64,000 nucleotides of DNA from Bacillota bacterium (GTDB lineage: Bacteria > Bacillota > Clostridia > Lachnospirales > Lachnospiraceae): NCBI GenBank assembly GCA_023399055.1, contig JAEWQV010000027.1, positions 372,001-436,000 on the forward strand, read 5' to 3'. Under the pieces are notes generated by a model that was given only the letters and a program-made list of their open reading frames with translations, did not search any database and had not been told where the DNA came from. This document shows positions 36,273-44,713 of this stretch, piece by piece (the first letter of the stretch is position 1; every line of letters begins with the position of its first letter). A program made the translations under genes and the position numbers.

Positions 36273-36539
36273 ATGATTAACAAAGAAAAGAAATTAGAAA
36301 TCATCAAGAATTTTGGTAGAAACCCTGAGGATACAGGATCTCCAGAAGTTCAAATTGCATTATTAACTGCAAGAATTACAGAGTTAACAGAGCATTTAAA
36401 GAGCAATAAGAAAGATCATCACTCCAGAAGAGGTCTTCTTAAGATGGTTGGACAAAGAAGAGGTTTACTTGAATACTTAAAGAAAACTGACATTGAAGGT
36501 TACCGTACACTTATTGAACGTTTAGGTTTAAGAAAATAG
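36273..36539 (+). CDS. rpsO: 30S ribosomal protein S15
   Basis: Primary binder of the 16S central domain. The 88-residue protein is collinear with the family: 'GSPEVQIALLTARITELTEHLK', 'KKDHHSRRGLLKMVGQRRGLL' and the ending 'YRTLIERLGLRK'. ATG 36273 has AAAGGAG 6 nt upstream; the longer frame to 36174 covers the leader. It has its own promoter and terminator here. pnp lies 2.6 kb downstream instead of adjacent, because a MATE exporter and a YmaF-like gene intervene. Confidence 0.98.
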   Translation: MINKEKKLEIIKNFGRNPEDTGSPEVQIALLTARITELTEHLKSNKKDHHSRRGLLKMVGQRRGLLEYLKKTDIEGYRTLIERLGLRK

Positions 36540-36553
36540 TAAATATCAAAGTT

Positions 36554-36605
36554 AAAAGAGCTGTCCCGCTTGAAAGCCTAGTGCTTAAAGTGGGACAGCT
36601 TTTAT
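36554..36605 (+). terminator. terminator of rpsO
   Basis: AGCTGTCCC pairs with GGGACAGCT around a ~22-nt loop and continues into TTTTATC. Confidence 0.85.
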
Positions 36606-36690
36606 CATAATAACAAAGTTTTACGGAAATTTTGTTATATACATATGATATCTTTCAGTTATATATTTTTTAAAAGTAGATGGTGGAAAA

Positions 36691-38085
36691 ATGAAAATAA
36701 TTCAAAGAATATTAAATGACAAGAGTTTTATAAAGAAGACCTTTGCAATCACAGTTCCAGTAGCACTTCAAAATCTATTAAGTAATGTTCTTAATATGAT
36801 TGATACAATAATGATTGGACAACTTGGTGATGATTTTGTAGGGGCAGTTGGATTGGCAAACAAAGTGTTTTTTGTCTTTTCCTTGCTAATGTTTGGTATA
36901 TGTAGTGGTTCTGCAATCTTAGCTTCTCAATACTATGGTAATCGCGATCTTTTGGGAATTAAAAGGGTGCTAAAAATGTCTCTTATGATTGGTGTTGGAG
37001 GTTCGTTTGTATTTGTTCTGTCGGGAATATTTTTCCCTGAACAGGTTATGAGCATACTAACGATACATCAAAATCAAGTTGAAATTGGTGCCATTTACCT
37101 TGGTATCATTGCATTTAGTTATCCATTAATAGCTGTCACAAACTGCTTCGTAGCGATTTTAAGAAGTATGAATTATGTTAAACTACCTGTTATTATAACA
37201 TCCATTTCAATTGTAATTAATGTGATTTTAAATTATGTGTTTATTTTTGGACATTTTGGTATGCCGGCTATGGGTGTTGCAGGATCAGCACTAGCTACAT
37301 TAATAGCGAGAATAATTGAAGTGATTTTACTGCTAATTGCTGTTTACAGACATAAGGTAGGGGATGGCGGTGTTGGAGATTTTATTCACCAAAAGTATAC
37401 AAAAGAAAATGGAGTTCCTTTCCTAAACAACCCTTTTGTTTATAAATACTTTTATACAGCTGCCCCGGTTATTGCTAACGAATTCATGTGGGGGTTAGGG
37501 GTTACTATGTATTCTCTGGTTTATGGAAGAATGCCAGCTGAAGCAACAAATGCAATCACCATAACAAGTACTGTGGAACAACTTGCTATGGTATTCTTCT
37601 TTGGTATCTGCCATGCAGCTGCCGTAGTGCTTGGTAATGAACTCGGAGCCAATGAATTAGAGAAGGCAGAGGAACATGCAAAGAATTACATGGTAATGAT
37701 GTTTGGTCTGTCTATAATAGGTGCTATTTTAGCCTTTCTTCTTAAGGATGCAATTATTTCACTATATCCAGTTTCAGAGGTTGTTGCGGATTATGTCCGT
37801 TTGAGTCTGACTGTTTTTGCAATTTACATGCCAGTACGTATGCTAAATGCATTAATTATAGTAGCGATTTTGCGGAGTGGTGGGGATACTAAGGCAGCAC
37901 TGTTTCTGGATGTAACCGGAGTATGGTTCATAGGCATTCCTATGGCTGTAATAGGCGGATTATTCTTACATTTACCGATATACTTAGTATATGCAATGAT
38001 TCTTATTGAAGAAGTGTATAAGGCTATTCTAGGTTATCACAGATATCGAAAAAAGAAATGGTTAAGAAACATTGTAGAAATATAG
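36691..38085 (+). CDS. MATE-family multidrug/toxin exporter
   Basis: Na+ or H+ coupled efflux protein of the cytoplasmic membrane. The 464 residues contain twelve hydrophobic helices in two pseudo-symmetric halves; 'TVPVALQNLLSNVLNMIDTI' with 'MIGQLGD' near the N-terminus is the family hallmark, and 'AGSALATLIARIIEVI' and the mid-chain 'NEFMWGLGVTMYSLVYGRM' mark the end of the first and start of the second half. AGATGGTGG precedes the start. It is monocistronic between rpsO and the YmaF-like gene; substrate unknown. Confidence 0.93.
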   Translation: MKIIQRILNDKSFIKKTFAITVPVALQNLLSNVLNMIDTIMIGQLGDDFVGAVGLANKVFFVFSLLMFGICSGSAILASQYYGNRDLLGIKRVLKMSLMIGVGGSFVFVLSGIFFPEQVMSILTIHQNQVEIGAIYLGIIAFSYPLIAVTNCFVAILRSMNYVKLPVIITSISIVINVILNYVFIFGHFGMPAMGVAGSALATLIARIIEVILLLIAVYRHKVGDGGVGDFIHQKYTKENGVPFLNNPFVYKYFYTAAPVIANEFMWGLGVTMYSLVYGRMPAEATNAITITSTVEQLAMVFFFGICHAAAVVLGNELGANELEKAEEHAKNYMVMMFGLSIIGAILAFLLKDAIISLYPVSEVVADYVRLSLTVFAIYMPVRMLNALIIVAILRSGGDTKAALFLDVTGVWFIGIPMAVIGGLFLHLPIYLVYAMILIEEVYKAILGYHRYRKKKWLRNIVEI

Positions 38086-38203
38086 AACTTAAACTTAAAT
38101 AATGACACAGTTCTACTTGTTACGACATATAATATTAAGAATACATGATAGATGTATTGCTGGCTGGCTTAGTCAAATTACTATATCGTAAGGAGTACAA
38201 ACT

Positions 38204-38641
38204 ATGGAATATAGAAATAACGGTATTAATAATAACAATACTTTTGGTAATAACAATGGTAATAATGGTAACCTTGGTAATCTTGGAAACAACGGCAACA
38301 ATGGATGCTCCGATAATTGGCGTGAAGATCAAAGACATGTGCATGAACTTGTTGGAAGTGTTAGAATAGCAGATCAAGAAGATCCTCATAATCACAGATT
38401 TGCAACTGTAACAGGAGAGGCAATCCCTTGCGGAATGAATGATCATTATCATGAAGTAGCGTTTAGAACTGATTTTTATGAAAATCATTTTCATGAATTC
38501 AGAGGTAGAACTGGTGGTGCTGTACCTGTGGGTAATAGACACGTTCATTTCATTGAATCCTTGACCACCGTAAACGATGGCCATAGACATGGTTTTGAAG
38601 CAGCTACCCTAATTAATAACCCAATTGAAAATGAATGTTAG
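38204..38641 (+). CDS. YmaF-like histidine-rich protein
   Basis: 145-residue protein. The first ~45 residues are an Asn/Gly low-complexity segment (NNGNNGNLGNLGNNGNNG), and the rest has the YmaF pattern of spaced His motifs: 'DQRHVHELVGSVRIAD', 'HNHRFATVTGEAIPCG', 'DHYHEVAFRTDF', 'HFHEFRGRTGGAVPVG', 'RHVHF' and 'DGHRHGFEAATLI'. Regular His pairs suggest metal binding, but the family's role is unknown. GTAAGGAG precedes the start. It is ended by two terminators in tandem. YmaF relatives occur in spore-formers; a spore-coat link is speculation. Confidence 0.82.
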   Translation: MEYRNNGINNNNTFGNNNGNNGNLGNLGNNGNNGCSDNWREDQRHVHELVGSVRIADQEDPHNHRFATVTGEAIPCGMNDHYHEVAFRTDFYENHFHEFRGRTGGAVPVGNRHVHFIESLTTVNDGHRHGFEAATLINNPIENEC

Positions 38642-38692
38642 AGTTGAAATAATATTGTAAAGTTGATTAAATTAAGTTCTATGAGTTAGTTA

Positions 38693-38732
38693 AACAGCAG
38701 ACTCCTGAAAGTTGGGGATCTGCTGTTTTTTT
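38693..38732 (+). terminator. terminator of the YmaF-like gene
   Basis: AACAGCAGA.TCC pairs with GGATCTGCTGTT, followed by a T run (about 38725-38732). Confidence 0.85.
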
Positions 38733-38735
38733 AGT

Positions 38736-38805
38736 GGCGCTATGTTAAGTCTTGGGGCAGGATTCTTATGAATCCTGCCCCAAGACTTGACATAGCGCCT
38801 TTTTT
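38736..38805 (+). terminator. 30-bp hairpin terminator
   Basis: Arms 38736-38765 and 38770-38799 are complementary over 30 bp with a single T-G wobble and a TTAT loop, ending in six T residues. It begins four bases after the previous terminator. The unusual length suggests an additional role (see findings). Confidence 0.8.
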
Positions 38806-38957
38806 AGTTCGCAAATTTAGAAAAGTATTAAAAAGATTTTGGTTTATATGATTTATGAAAATAGTTACATTTTAATCTATAACATGTTTAAATCTAACCT
38901 GCTTTGAAGATACTTAAAGACATAACGCATTAATTTTATCAAAATATATGTCGCTGT

Positions 38958-39001
38958 AACAGTTTAGCCCTAAGCTCTAATTACTTGCAAGCTAAACTGT
39001 T
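38958..39001. repeat. inverted repeat upstream of the pnp promoter
   Basis: AACAGTTTAGC (38958-38968) and GCTAAACTGTT (38991-39001) are perfect 11-bp arms around a 22-nt loop. There is no T tail; it lies just upstream of the pnp -35 region. Confidence 0.5.
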
Positions 39002-39036
39002 GCAAAATATTAGTAGCATAATGGTAATTTTAATGG

Positions 39037-39174
39037 TATAATATTGCATTAGAGTGACGGGAGGACAACCCGAGACTTCTGAAAAGGCTATCGAATTGTT
39101 CGATTCCGGTGGGTTTTTCAGTTGTTTCGGTGCCTCCGACTCTATAAATTAATAAGTGGACAAAATAACTCCAC
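39037..39174 (+). promoter_or_regulatory. pnp promoter -10 and structured leader with alternative pairings
   Basis: TATAAT at 39037-39042 (poor -35) starts a ~150-nt leader. AGAGT/ACTCT (39051-39055, 39139-39143) and GGAGG/CCTCC (39060-39064, 39133-39137) close it. Inside, AACCC (39067-39071) can pair with GGGTT (39111-39115) in front of a T run, and CTGAAAA (39079-39085) can instead pair with TTTTCAG (39115-39121). ATCGAA-TTG-TTCGAT (39090-39104) is constant. GTGGA/TCCAC (39156-39174) lies near the ribosome binding site. Confidence 0.55.
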
Positions 39175-39196
39175 ACATCAAAAAGGAGAACAAAAC

Positions 39197-41284
39197 ATGC
39201 ACAAAAGTTTTTCAATGGAATTAGCCGGAAGAACTCTGACCGTTGATGTAGGAAGAGTAGCTGCACAGGCAAATGGTGCTGTATTAATGCATTATGGTGA
39301 CACGGTTGTATTATCAACAGCTACAGCATCTGATAAGCCAAGAGATGGAATAGATTTCTTTCCTTTAAGCGTAGAATATGAAGAAAAATTATATGCTGTA
39401 GGTAAAATTCCAGGTGGCTTTATCAAAAGAGAAAGCAAACCTTCAGAGAATGCAATTCTTACTTCACGTGTAATCGATCGTCCTATGAGACCTTTATTCC
39501 CTAAGGATTACAGAAATGATGTAACCTTAAATAACTTAGTATTATGTGTAGATCAGAATTGCTCACCAGAAGTGACAGCAATGCTTGGTTCTGCAATAGC
39601 AACCAGTATTTCAGACATCCCATTTGACGGACCAACCGCTTCAACATTTGTGGGTATGGTAGATGGGGAATTAGTATTTAATCCTAATCTAGCGCAGAGA
39701 GAAAAATCAACTCTCTCTCTTACTGTAGCTTCTACTAAAGAGAAGGTTATTATGATCGAAGCTGGTGCTAATGAACTTGCTGAAGATAAGATGATTGAAG
39801 CTATTTTTGCTGCTCATGACTTAAACCAGAAAATTATAGAATTCATTGATACAATCGTAGCAGAAGTGGGTAAAGAAAAGCACTCTTATACTGCTTGTGA
39901 GACTCCAGCTGATTTATATGAGGATATGGTTAATTTCATTACTTCAGAAGCAATGGAAGTAGCTGTATTTACTGATGAAAAGCAGGTTAGAGAAGCTAAT
40001 ATCAAAGAAATTAAAGAAAAATTAGTTGCTCGTTATGAAGAATCTCATCCAGAATGGCTTCCTTTACTTGGAGAGGCTATTTATAAATTCCAAAAGAAAA
40101 CTGTTCGTAAGATGATCTTAAAGGATAAAAAACGTCCTGACGGAAGAGCGGTCGATCAGATTAGAAAACTTACAGCTGAAGTTGATATCTTACCTAGAAC
40201 TCATGGTTCCGGTATGTTCACCCGTGGTCAAACACAGGTACTTACAATCACTACTTTAGGTGCTCTAGCAGAAACACAGAGATTAGATGGTATTGATGAG
40301 AATGAGACCGGAAAGAGATATATGCATCACTATAACTTCCCTTCCTACTCTGTGGGTGAAACAAAACCTTCCAGAGGTCCAGGAAGACGTGAAATTGGTC
40401 ATGGTGCATTAGCAGAGAAGGCGTTAGTTCCTGTGCTTCCTACCGAAGAAGAATTCCCTTATGCAATTCGTACCGTGTCAGAAGTATTAGAAAGTAACGG
40501 TTCTACCTCACAGGGTAGTATCTGTGCTTCTACATTATCCTTAATGGCAGCAGGTGTACCTATCAAAGGTATGGTTGCAGGTATTTCCGTAGGTTTAGTT
40601 ACTGGTGATACAGACCAGGATTACATTTTATTAACCGATATCCAGGGCTTAGAAGACTTCTTTGGAGATATGGACTTTAAGGTTGCAGGTACTCATAAGG
40701 GTATTACAGCAATTCAGATGGATATTAAGATTCATGGTTTAACCAGAGAGATTATTGAAAAAGCAATTTATACGACTAAGGAAGCAAGAACCTATATCTT
40801 AAATGATATTATGGCTCCTGTTATCTCCGAACCTAGAGCAGAGGTTGGACCATATTCACCTAAGATTGTTCAGATTAAAATTGATCCTGCTAAGATTGGT
40901 GAAGTTGTTGGTCAAAGAGGTAAGACCATCAATGCAATTATCGATCAAACTGGTGTAAAAATTGATATCACTGATGAGGGTGCAGTATCCGTATGTGGTG
41001 TTGACAAAGCAAGCATCGAAAAAGCACTTGAGATGGTAAGAAGGATTGTTACGGAATTTGAAGAAGGTAAGAAATATGTTGGTAAGGTTGTTAGCATCAA
41101 AGATTTTGGTGCCTTCATCGAATTCGCACCAGGTAAAGAAGGTATGGTTCACATTTCAAAGATCAGTAAACAGAGAATTGAGCATGTAGAAGATGTACTT
41201 ACACTTGGAGACGTTGTTACAGTTGTTTGCCTTGGTCAGGATAAGATGGGCAGAATCAGCTTTAGCATCAAGGATGTACAATAA
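39197..41284 (+). CDS. pnp: polyribonucleotide nucleotidyltransferase (PNPase)
   Basis: Phosphorolytic 3'-5' exoribonuclease. The 695-residue protein has two RNase PH cores ('MHYGDTVVLSTATASD' ... ; 'LPRTHGSGMFTRGQTQVLTI', 'GPGRREIGHGALAEKAL' and 'TSQGSICASTLSLMAAGVPI'), then a KH domain ('KIGEVVGQRGKTINAIIDQT') and an S1 domain ('GKVVSIKDFGAFIEFAPGKE'). ATG 39197 has AAAAAGGAGAA before it; the longer frame to 39122 translates the leader. It is expressed alone from a structured leader, which fits the autocontrol known for PNPase in other bacteria. Confidence 0.97.
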   Translation: MHKSFSMELAGRTLTVDVGRVAAQANGAVLMHYGDTVVLSTATASDKPRDGIDFFPLSVEYEEKLYAVGKIPGGFIKRESKPSENAILTSRVIDRPMRPLFPKDYRNDVTLNNLVLCVDQNCSPEVTAMLGSAIATSISDIPFDGPTASTFVGMVDGELVFNPNLAQREKSTLSLTVASTKEKVIMIEAGANELAEDKMIEAIFAAHDLNQKIIEFIDTIVAEVGKEKHSYTACETPADLYEDMVNFITSEAMEVAVFTDEKQVREANIKEIKEKLVARYEESHPEWLPLLGEAIYKFQKKTVRKMILKDKKRPDGRAVDQIRKLTAEVDILPRTHGSGMFTRGQTQVLTITTLGALAETQRLDGIDENETGKRYMHHYNFPSYSVGETKPSRGPGRREIGHGALAEKALVPVLPTEEEFPYAIRTVSEVLESNGSTSQGSICASTLSLMAAGVPIKGMVAGISVGLVTGDTDQDYILLTDIQGLEDFFGDMDFKVAGTHKGITAIQMDIKIHGLTREIIEKAIYTTKEARTYILNDIMAPVISEPRAEVGPYSPKIVQIKIDPAKIGEVVGQRGKTINAIIDQTGVKIDITDEGAVSVCGVDKASIEKALEMVRRIVTEFEEGKKYVGKVVSIKDFGAFIEFAPGKEGMVHISKISKQRIEHVEDVLTLGDVVTVVCLGQDKMGRISFSIKDVQ

Positions 41285-41365
41285 TTGATAGCAATTTTCA
41301 TTACAGCGAGTTGAAATTATTTTCAGGGCTTTAATGAAATATTTGAATCAAATTAGATTAAATTA

Positions 41366-41411
41366 ATGGCTGTTCCTAGGTAGTATATCTGCTTAGGAGC
41401 AGCTATTTTAT
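41366..41411 (+). terminator. terminator of pnp
   Basis: GGCTG.TCCTA (from 41368) pairs with TAGGA.CAGC (to about 41403), followed by TATTTTAT. The remaining leader to 41630 has a CTCCT that could mask the AGGAGG of the next gene, otherwise nothing clear. Confidence 0.7.
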
Positions 41412-41635
41412 CGCTACCTACACGGCTTTTTCATTGGATTGTCAATATAAATGAAAGCTAATCATCCTTATATGTAGAAAATTATCGAATTAGTACGAGC
41501 AAATATGTTGTATTTCTTTTCATAGAATGGATAAATAAGCCTATGTTGTAAACATTATAGTATTAGAATACCCAGGTGATGAATCGTACGTTAGCGATAC
41601 TACTCCTGTGAGCTGACGAACGCGAGGAGGACGTT

Positions 41636-42904
41636 GTGAATACTATAAGGCCAAAATCAAAAGTGAAAAGAATCGCTATGATAGCACTACTATCAATAGC
41701 AGGAGTACTAATTGTCGGTGCAATTTCAGTTTATTTTATACTGCACTCCTATATTAATAAAATTAATCTAGTGGATGAGACTTATCTTGGAACAAAAACG
41801 AAGGAAGAAATAAGTGCAGAAGAGAAGGATTCTTCCACGCCTATAGGGGATATAACAAAAGACACTATAGAAGATACTACGGAAGAGTTTTCGAGTGAAG
41901 CTGTAGAAGATCAGGAAGTAAATAGTGTTGTAAATAATATAACAGAAACAGACAAATTGAGTGATTTAATACCAAAAGAAGAACAGGAATTACAAAGTGA
42001 TACCCCTGTTATGAATCAGGATAGTGAGAGTATCAAAGAAAATGAAGATAAACTTCAATTATTAGAGCAGAGGATAAAGGATAATATTGCAGACAATGCA
42101 AAGATTCTGGAAGATAAGAATGTAACTAATATTTTGTTTATAAGTAAAGATTTGACTGCCAGCCAGGAAGACAAGGCATATAGTTTTGTGTTAATATCAA
42201 TGTTACAAGAGGTACAGAAAACGGTTAGTACTTCCTTCTCAAGAGATATCTACGTAAAAATTCCGGAAGAAGGTTATGGTACCCTGTATCAAGCCTTTGC
42301 CATAGGGGGAGCTGACTTATTGCTAAAAAGCATTAACCTTAATTTTAAGGTCAAACTAGACAGCTATATTATCACTGATAGTGATATTGTGATTGACTTG
42401 GTGGATGAGGTAGGCGGTATCATGCTTAAGGTCAAAGAGGATGAGATTGATCGGATTAATTCTAATATTTCAAAAATTAATCATAGTTTGGGCAAATCAA
42501 AAAAGCAAGATTATCTTAAAGAGTCGGGTAAACAACTATTAAATGGAAAGCAAGTATTAGGATATTCGTATTTACAGGCTGCTACTACCTATGACAATAA
42601 AGATAACAACAGCCAGAGAATGCTTTTTCAAGAAATATTTGAAAAAATAAGGGAACAGAATATACTACAGATGAACCAATTGCTTTCAAAAGTACTTCCA
42701 AAGATTACGACAAATATTAAGGAAAATGAACTTCTTTTACTTGTTTTAACTGCCCCAGCTTATTTGAATTATGAAACTAATGTTTATAATATACCGTTTA
42801 TAGATAGCTATGAGAGATTTGCTTATGATAACAGTACAATTCTTGCCATTGATTTTAAGAAAAATAGAAAGTTGTTATCGGAGAAAATCTTTTCAATAAA
42901 ATAA
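41636..42904 (+). CDS. LytR-CpsA-Psr (LCP)-like membrane protein
   Basis: LCP enzymes attach phosphopolymers from lipid carriers to peptidoglycan outside the membrane. The 422-residue protein has a basic N-terminus, one transmembrane helix (~14-36), an acidic Ser/Thr/Glu linker (~50-150), and an LCP-like domain: 'NVTNILFISKDLTASQ', 'TSFSRDIYVKIPEEGYGTLY', 'FAIGGADLLLKSIN', 'IVIDLVDEVGGIMLKVKEDE', 'SGKQLLNGKQVLGY' and 'NNSQRMLFQEIFEK'. The phosphate-binding Arg of SRD and one Arg of the last motif remain; the usual RxR pair of that motif reads YLQAA, so activity may be altered. GTG start with CGAGGAGG upstream. Confidence 0.75.
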   Translation: MNTIRPKSKVKRIAMIALLSIAGVLIVGAISVYFILHSYINKINLVDETYLGTKTKEEISAEEKDSSTPIGDITKDTIEDTTEEFSSEAVEDQEVNSVVNNITETDKLSDLIPKEEQELQSDTPVMNQDSESIKENEDKLQLLEQRIKDNIADNAKILEDKNVTNILFISKDLTASQEDKAYSFVLISMLQEVQKTVSTSFSRDIYVKIPEEGYGTLYQAFAIGGADLLLKSINLNFKVKLDSYIITDSDIVIDLVDEVGGIMLKVKEDEIDRINSNISKINHSLGKSKKQDYLKESGKQLLNGKQVLGYSYLQAATTYDNKDNNSQRMLFQEIFEKIREQNILQMNQLLSKVLPKITTNIKENELLLLVLTAPAYLNYETNVYNIPFIDSYERFAYDNSTILAIDFKKNRKLLSEKIFSIK

Positions 42905-42947
42905 TTATAACTCTTCAAAGTCAAACCCGAAATTATATAGTCAGTGA

Positions 42948-42976
42948 TTGACATATATTCCCATGTGTAATATGAT
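42948..42976 (+). promoter_or_regulatory. promoter of the GumN-like gene
   Basis: TTGACA (42948-42953), 17-bp spacer, TATGAT (42971-42976); ~68-nt leader. Confidence 0.75.
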
Positions 42977-43050
42977 GGGTATGGACTTCATGCAGCTTGT
43001 TCAAGCACTTAACAGCTAGAAGATAATTTGTTTAAGGAGAGTAAACTAAC

Positions 43051-44454
43051 ATGTCAAAACGCATTTTATCTATTCTACTAATATTCTCAATGGCACTATC
43101 TCTTAACATGAATGCAAGTAAAGCATTCGCCGCTAATACGTCAACTGGATTTACCTTTACCAGTTATGCAGCAAAGGAATTATTATTAGCAGAATCCTAT
43201 GGTTTATTGCCAGAGAGTTGGTATGAACTGGATATGACCAAGGAAATTACAAAAAAACAACTAACAACCTTAATCGGTAATATAAGAAAAAAATTGAAAG
43301 CTACAAATCAAGTATTAATTACATCAGAGTCATTAAGCTTAACCTCAACTTTAACGGTGGAACAAGTACTGACCTATTATTATAAGCTAATCGGTGGATA
43401 TAAGTTTAAGACAGTGATTGGGTTAAAGGGTAAGACAGTTCTAGGGTTTATGAAAGAGAATAATATTTATACAGAAGCCAAGGGTGAGCAGAAGTTAAAA
43501 GAAAAGTGTAGCATCGAGCAGGCGAGTATATTTGCTAAAAGACTGATTACCTGTATTTATAATAAAATGGGAGTTGCGAGTAAAGGATTTCTTTGGAAGG
43601 GAAGTTTAGGTGGTAATACGATTTACCTTTTAGGCACGATCCCTTATTCTTCTTATAGTATCTATCCCATAAGCAACACTGTACTTGATGCTTTACAAAA
43701 GTCAGAAGTTATTGCGACGGAAAATAACCAGAGTAACATTAAGAATCTGTATCAACTGATAGAATATGCAGTTTACACAGATGGGAGCTCTTTAAAGGAT
43801 CATATTTCTGCTGAAACATATCAAGAAGTAATTAAGCTGGCAATAGAATTTGGAGTCACAGAGGATATAATACGGGGCTACAAGCCATGGTTTGTAAGCT
43901 TGTTAATTACATCCTTTCAAACATCGAAATTTAATAATAAGGTGATTGAATCTGAAATAAATAAGACCAATATAAACAGCTTTCTTCTTAACTATGCACA
44001 ATATTCCAATAAATCTGTAGTTGATATGGAAACTGGTAAGAAGAAGTCAGAGATTTTTGACAAGCTTTCACCTGAGCTTTTGGAATATATATTGGAACAA
44101 ACGATTGATGCATATTTTGATACAGAAGGTGCAACGCAAGCTGTTAAGGATCAGAAGCTCTTACTGGAGAACTGGAAAAATGGTGATGTACAGTCATATT
44201 TAAAGTATTTACAGAACAAAGAGTTACTTTCAAATAATAATTCCGACGAAGCGGTCAAGCTTTTACTGGAAGAATTTAAAGTAAATTATACCGATTATCG
44301 AAACAATGAATTTGCAGTTTATATCGATGGACTGATGAAGAAGAAAGGTAGTAAGACTTATTTTATAATGCTAGATATTACGCAGTTTACACCTGGCAGC
44401 AGTATTTTAGACTTGCTTAAAGTGAAGGGATATTCCTTCACACAAGTAAAATAA
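43051..44454 (+). CDS. secreted TraB/GumN-like protein with N-terminal SLH-like segment
   Basis: 467 residues with a signal peptide (cleavage after KAFA, ~residue 27). Residues ~30-80 ('AAKELLLAESYGLLPESWYE' then 'ITKKQLTTLIGNI') resemble an S-layer-homology-type module that may bind the wall. From ~175 the chain matches the TraB/GumN (Tiki-like) family: 'FLWKGSLGGNTIYLLGTIPY', 'YPISNTVLDALQKSEVIATE' and 'YKPWFVSLLITSF'. The family's metal motif GxxH is replaced by GTIP, so the expected first His is missing and catalysis is doubtful. GGAG precedes the start. Single-gene transcript with its own promoter. Confidence 0.72.
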   Translation: MSKRILSILLIFSMALSLNMNASKAFAANTSTGFTFTSYAAKELLLAESYGLLPESWYELDMTKEITKKQLTTLIGNIRKKLKATNQVLITSESLSLTSTLTVEQVLTYYYKLIGGYKFKTVIGLKGKTVLGFMKENNIYTEAKGEQKLKEKCSIEQASIFAKRLITCIYNKMGVASKGFLWKGSLGGNTIYLLGTIPYSSYSIYPISNTVLDALQKSEVIATENNQSNIKNLYQLIEYAVYTDGSSLKDHISAETYQEVIKLAIEFGVTEDIIRGYKPWFVSLLITSFQTSKFNNKVIESEINKTNINSFLLNYAQYSNKSVVDMETGKKKSEIFDKLSPELLEYILEQTIDAYFDTEGATQAVKDQKLLLENWKNGDVQSYLKYLQNKELLSNNNSDEAVKLLLEEFKVNYTDYRNNEFAVYIDGLMKKKGSKTYFIMLDITQFTPGSSILDLLKVKGYSFTQVK

Positions 44455-44480
44455 GGTGTGTAACAAAATCAGAAAAAGAA

Positions 44481-44514
44481 AAGCGGGCTGCTGGCGCATG
44501 TCTTCAGTCCGCTT
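44481..44514 (+). terminator. stem-loop after the GumN-like gene
   Basis: AAGCGGGCTG (44481-44490) pairs with CAGTCCGCTT (44505-44514, one G-U); only a short pyrimidine tail follows. Confidence 0.5.
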
Positions 44515-44607
44515 CCTTGCGTCATACAGTTTTGCCTAACCAGATCTTATGATATGGGTTGATAAATATTTCTGAAATCGGAGACGGTCTCTCAGCCATC
44601 ATATCAG

Positions 44608-44636
44608 TTGATTACAAGTACGATTTATGGTAGAAT
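44608..44636 (+). promoter_or_regulatory. promoter of the M16 peptidase gene
   Basis: TTGATT (44608-44613), 17-bp spacer, TAGAAT (44631-44636). Confidence 0.55.
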
Positions 44637-44713
44637 AAGGAACAAGTACTAGATAGAATAAGTTATTATAATAGTTAATATAAATGAGAAGTTTACAACA
44701 GGGAGGGACCCGG

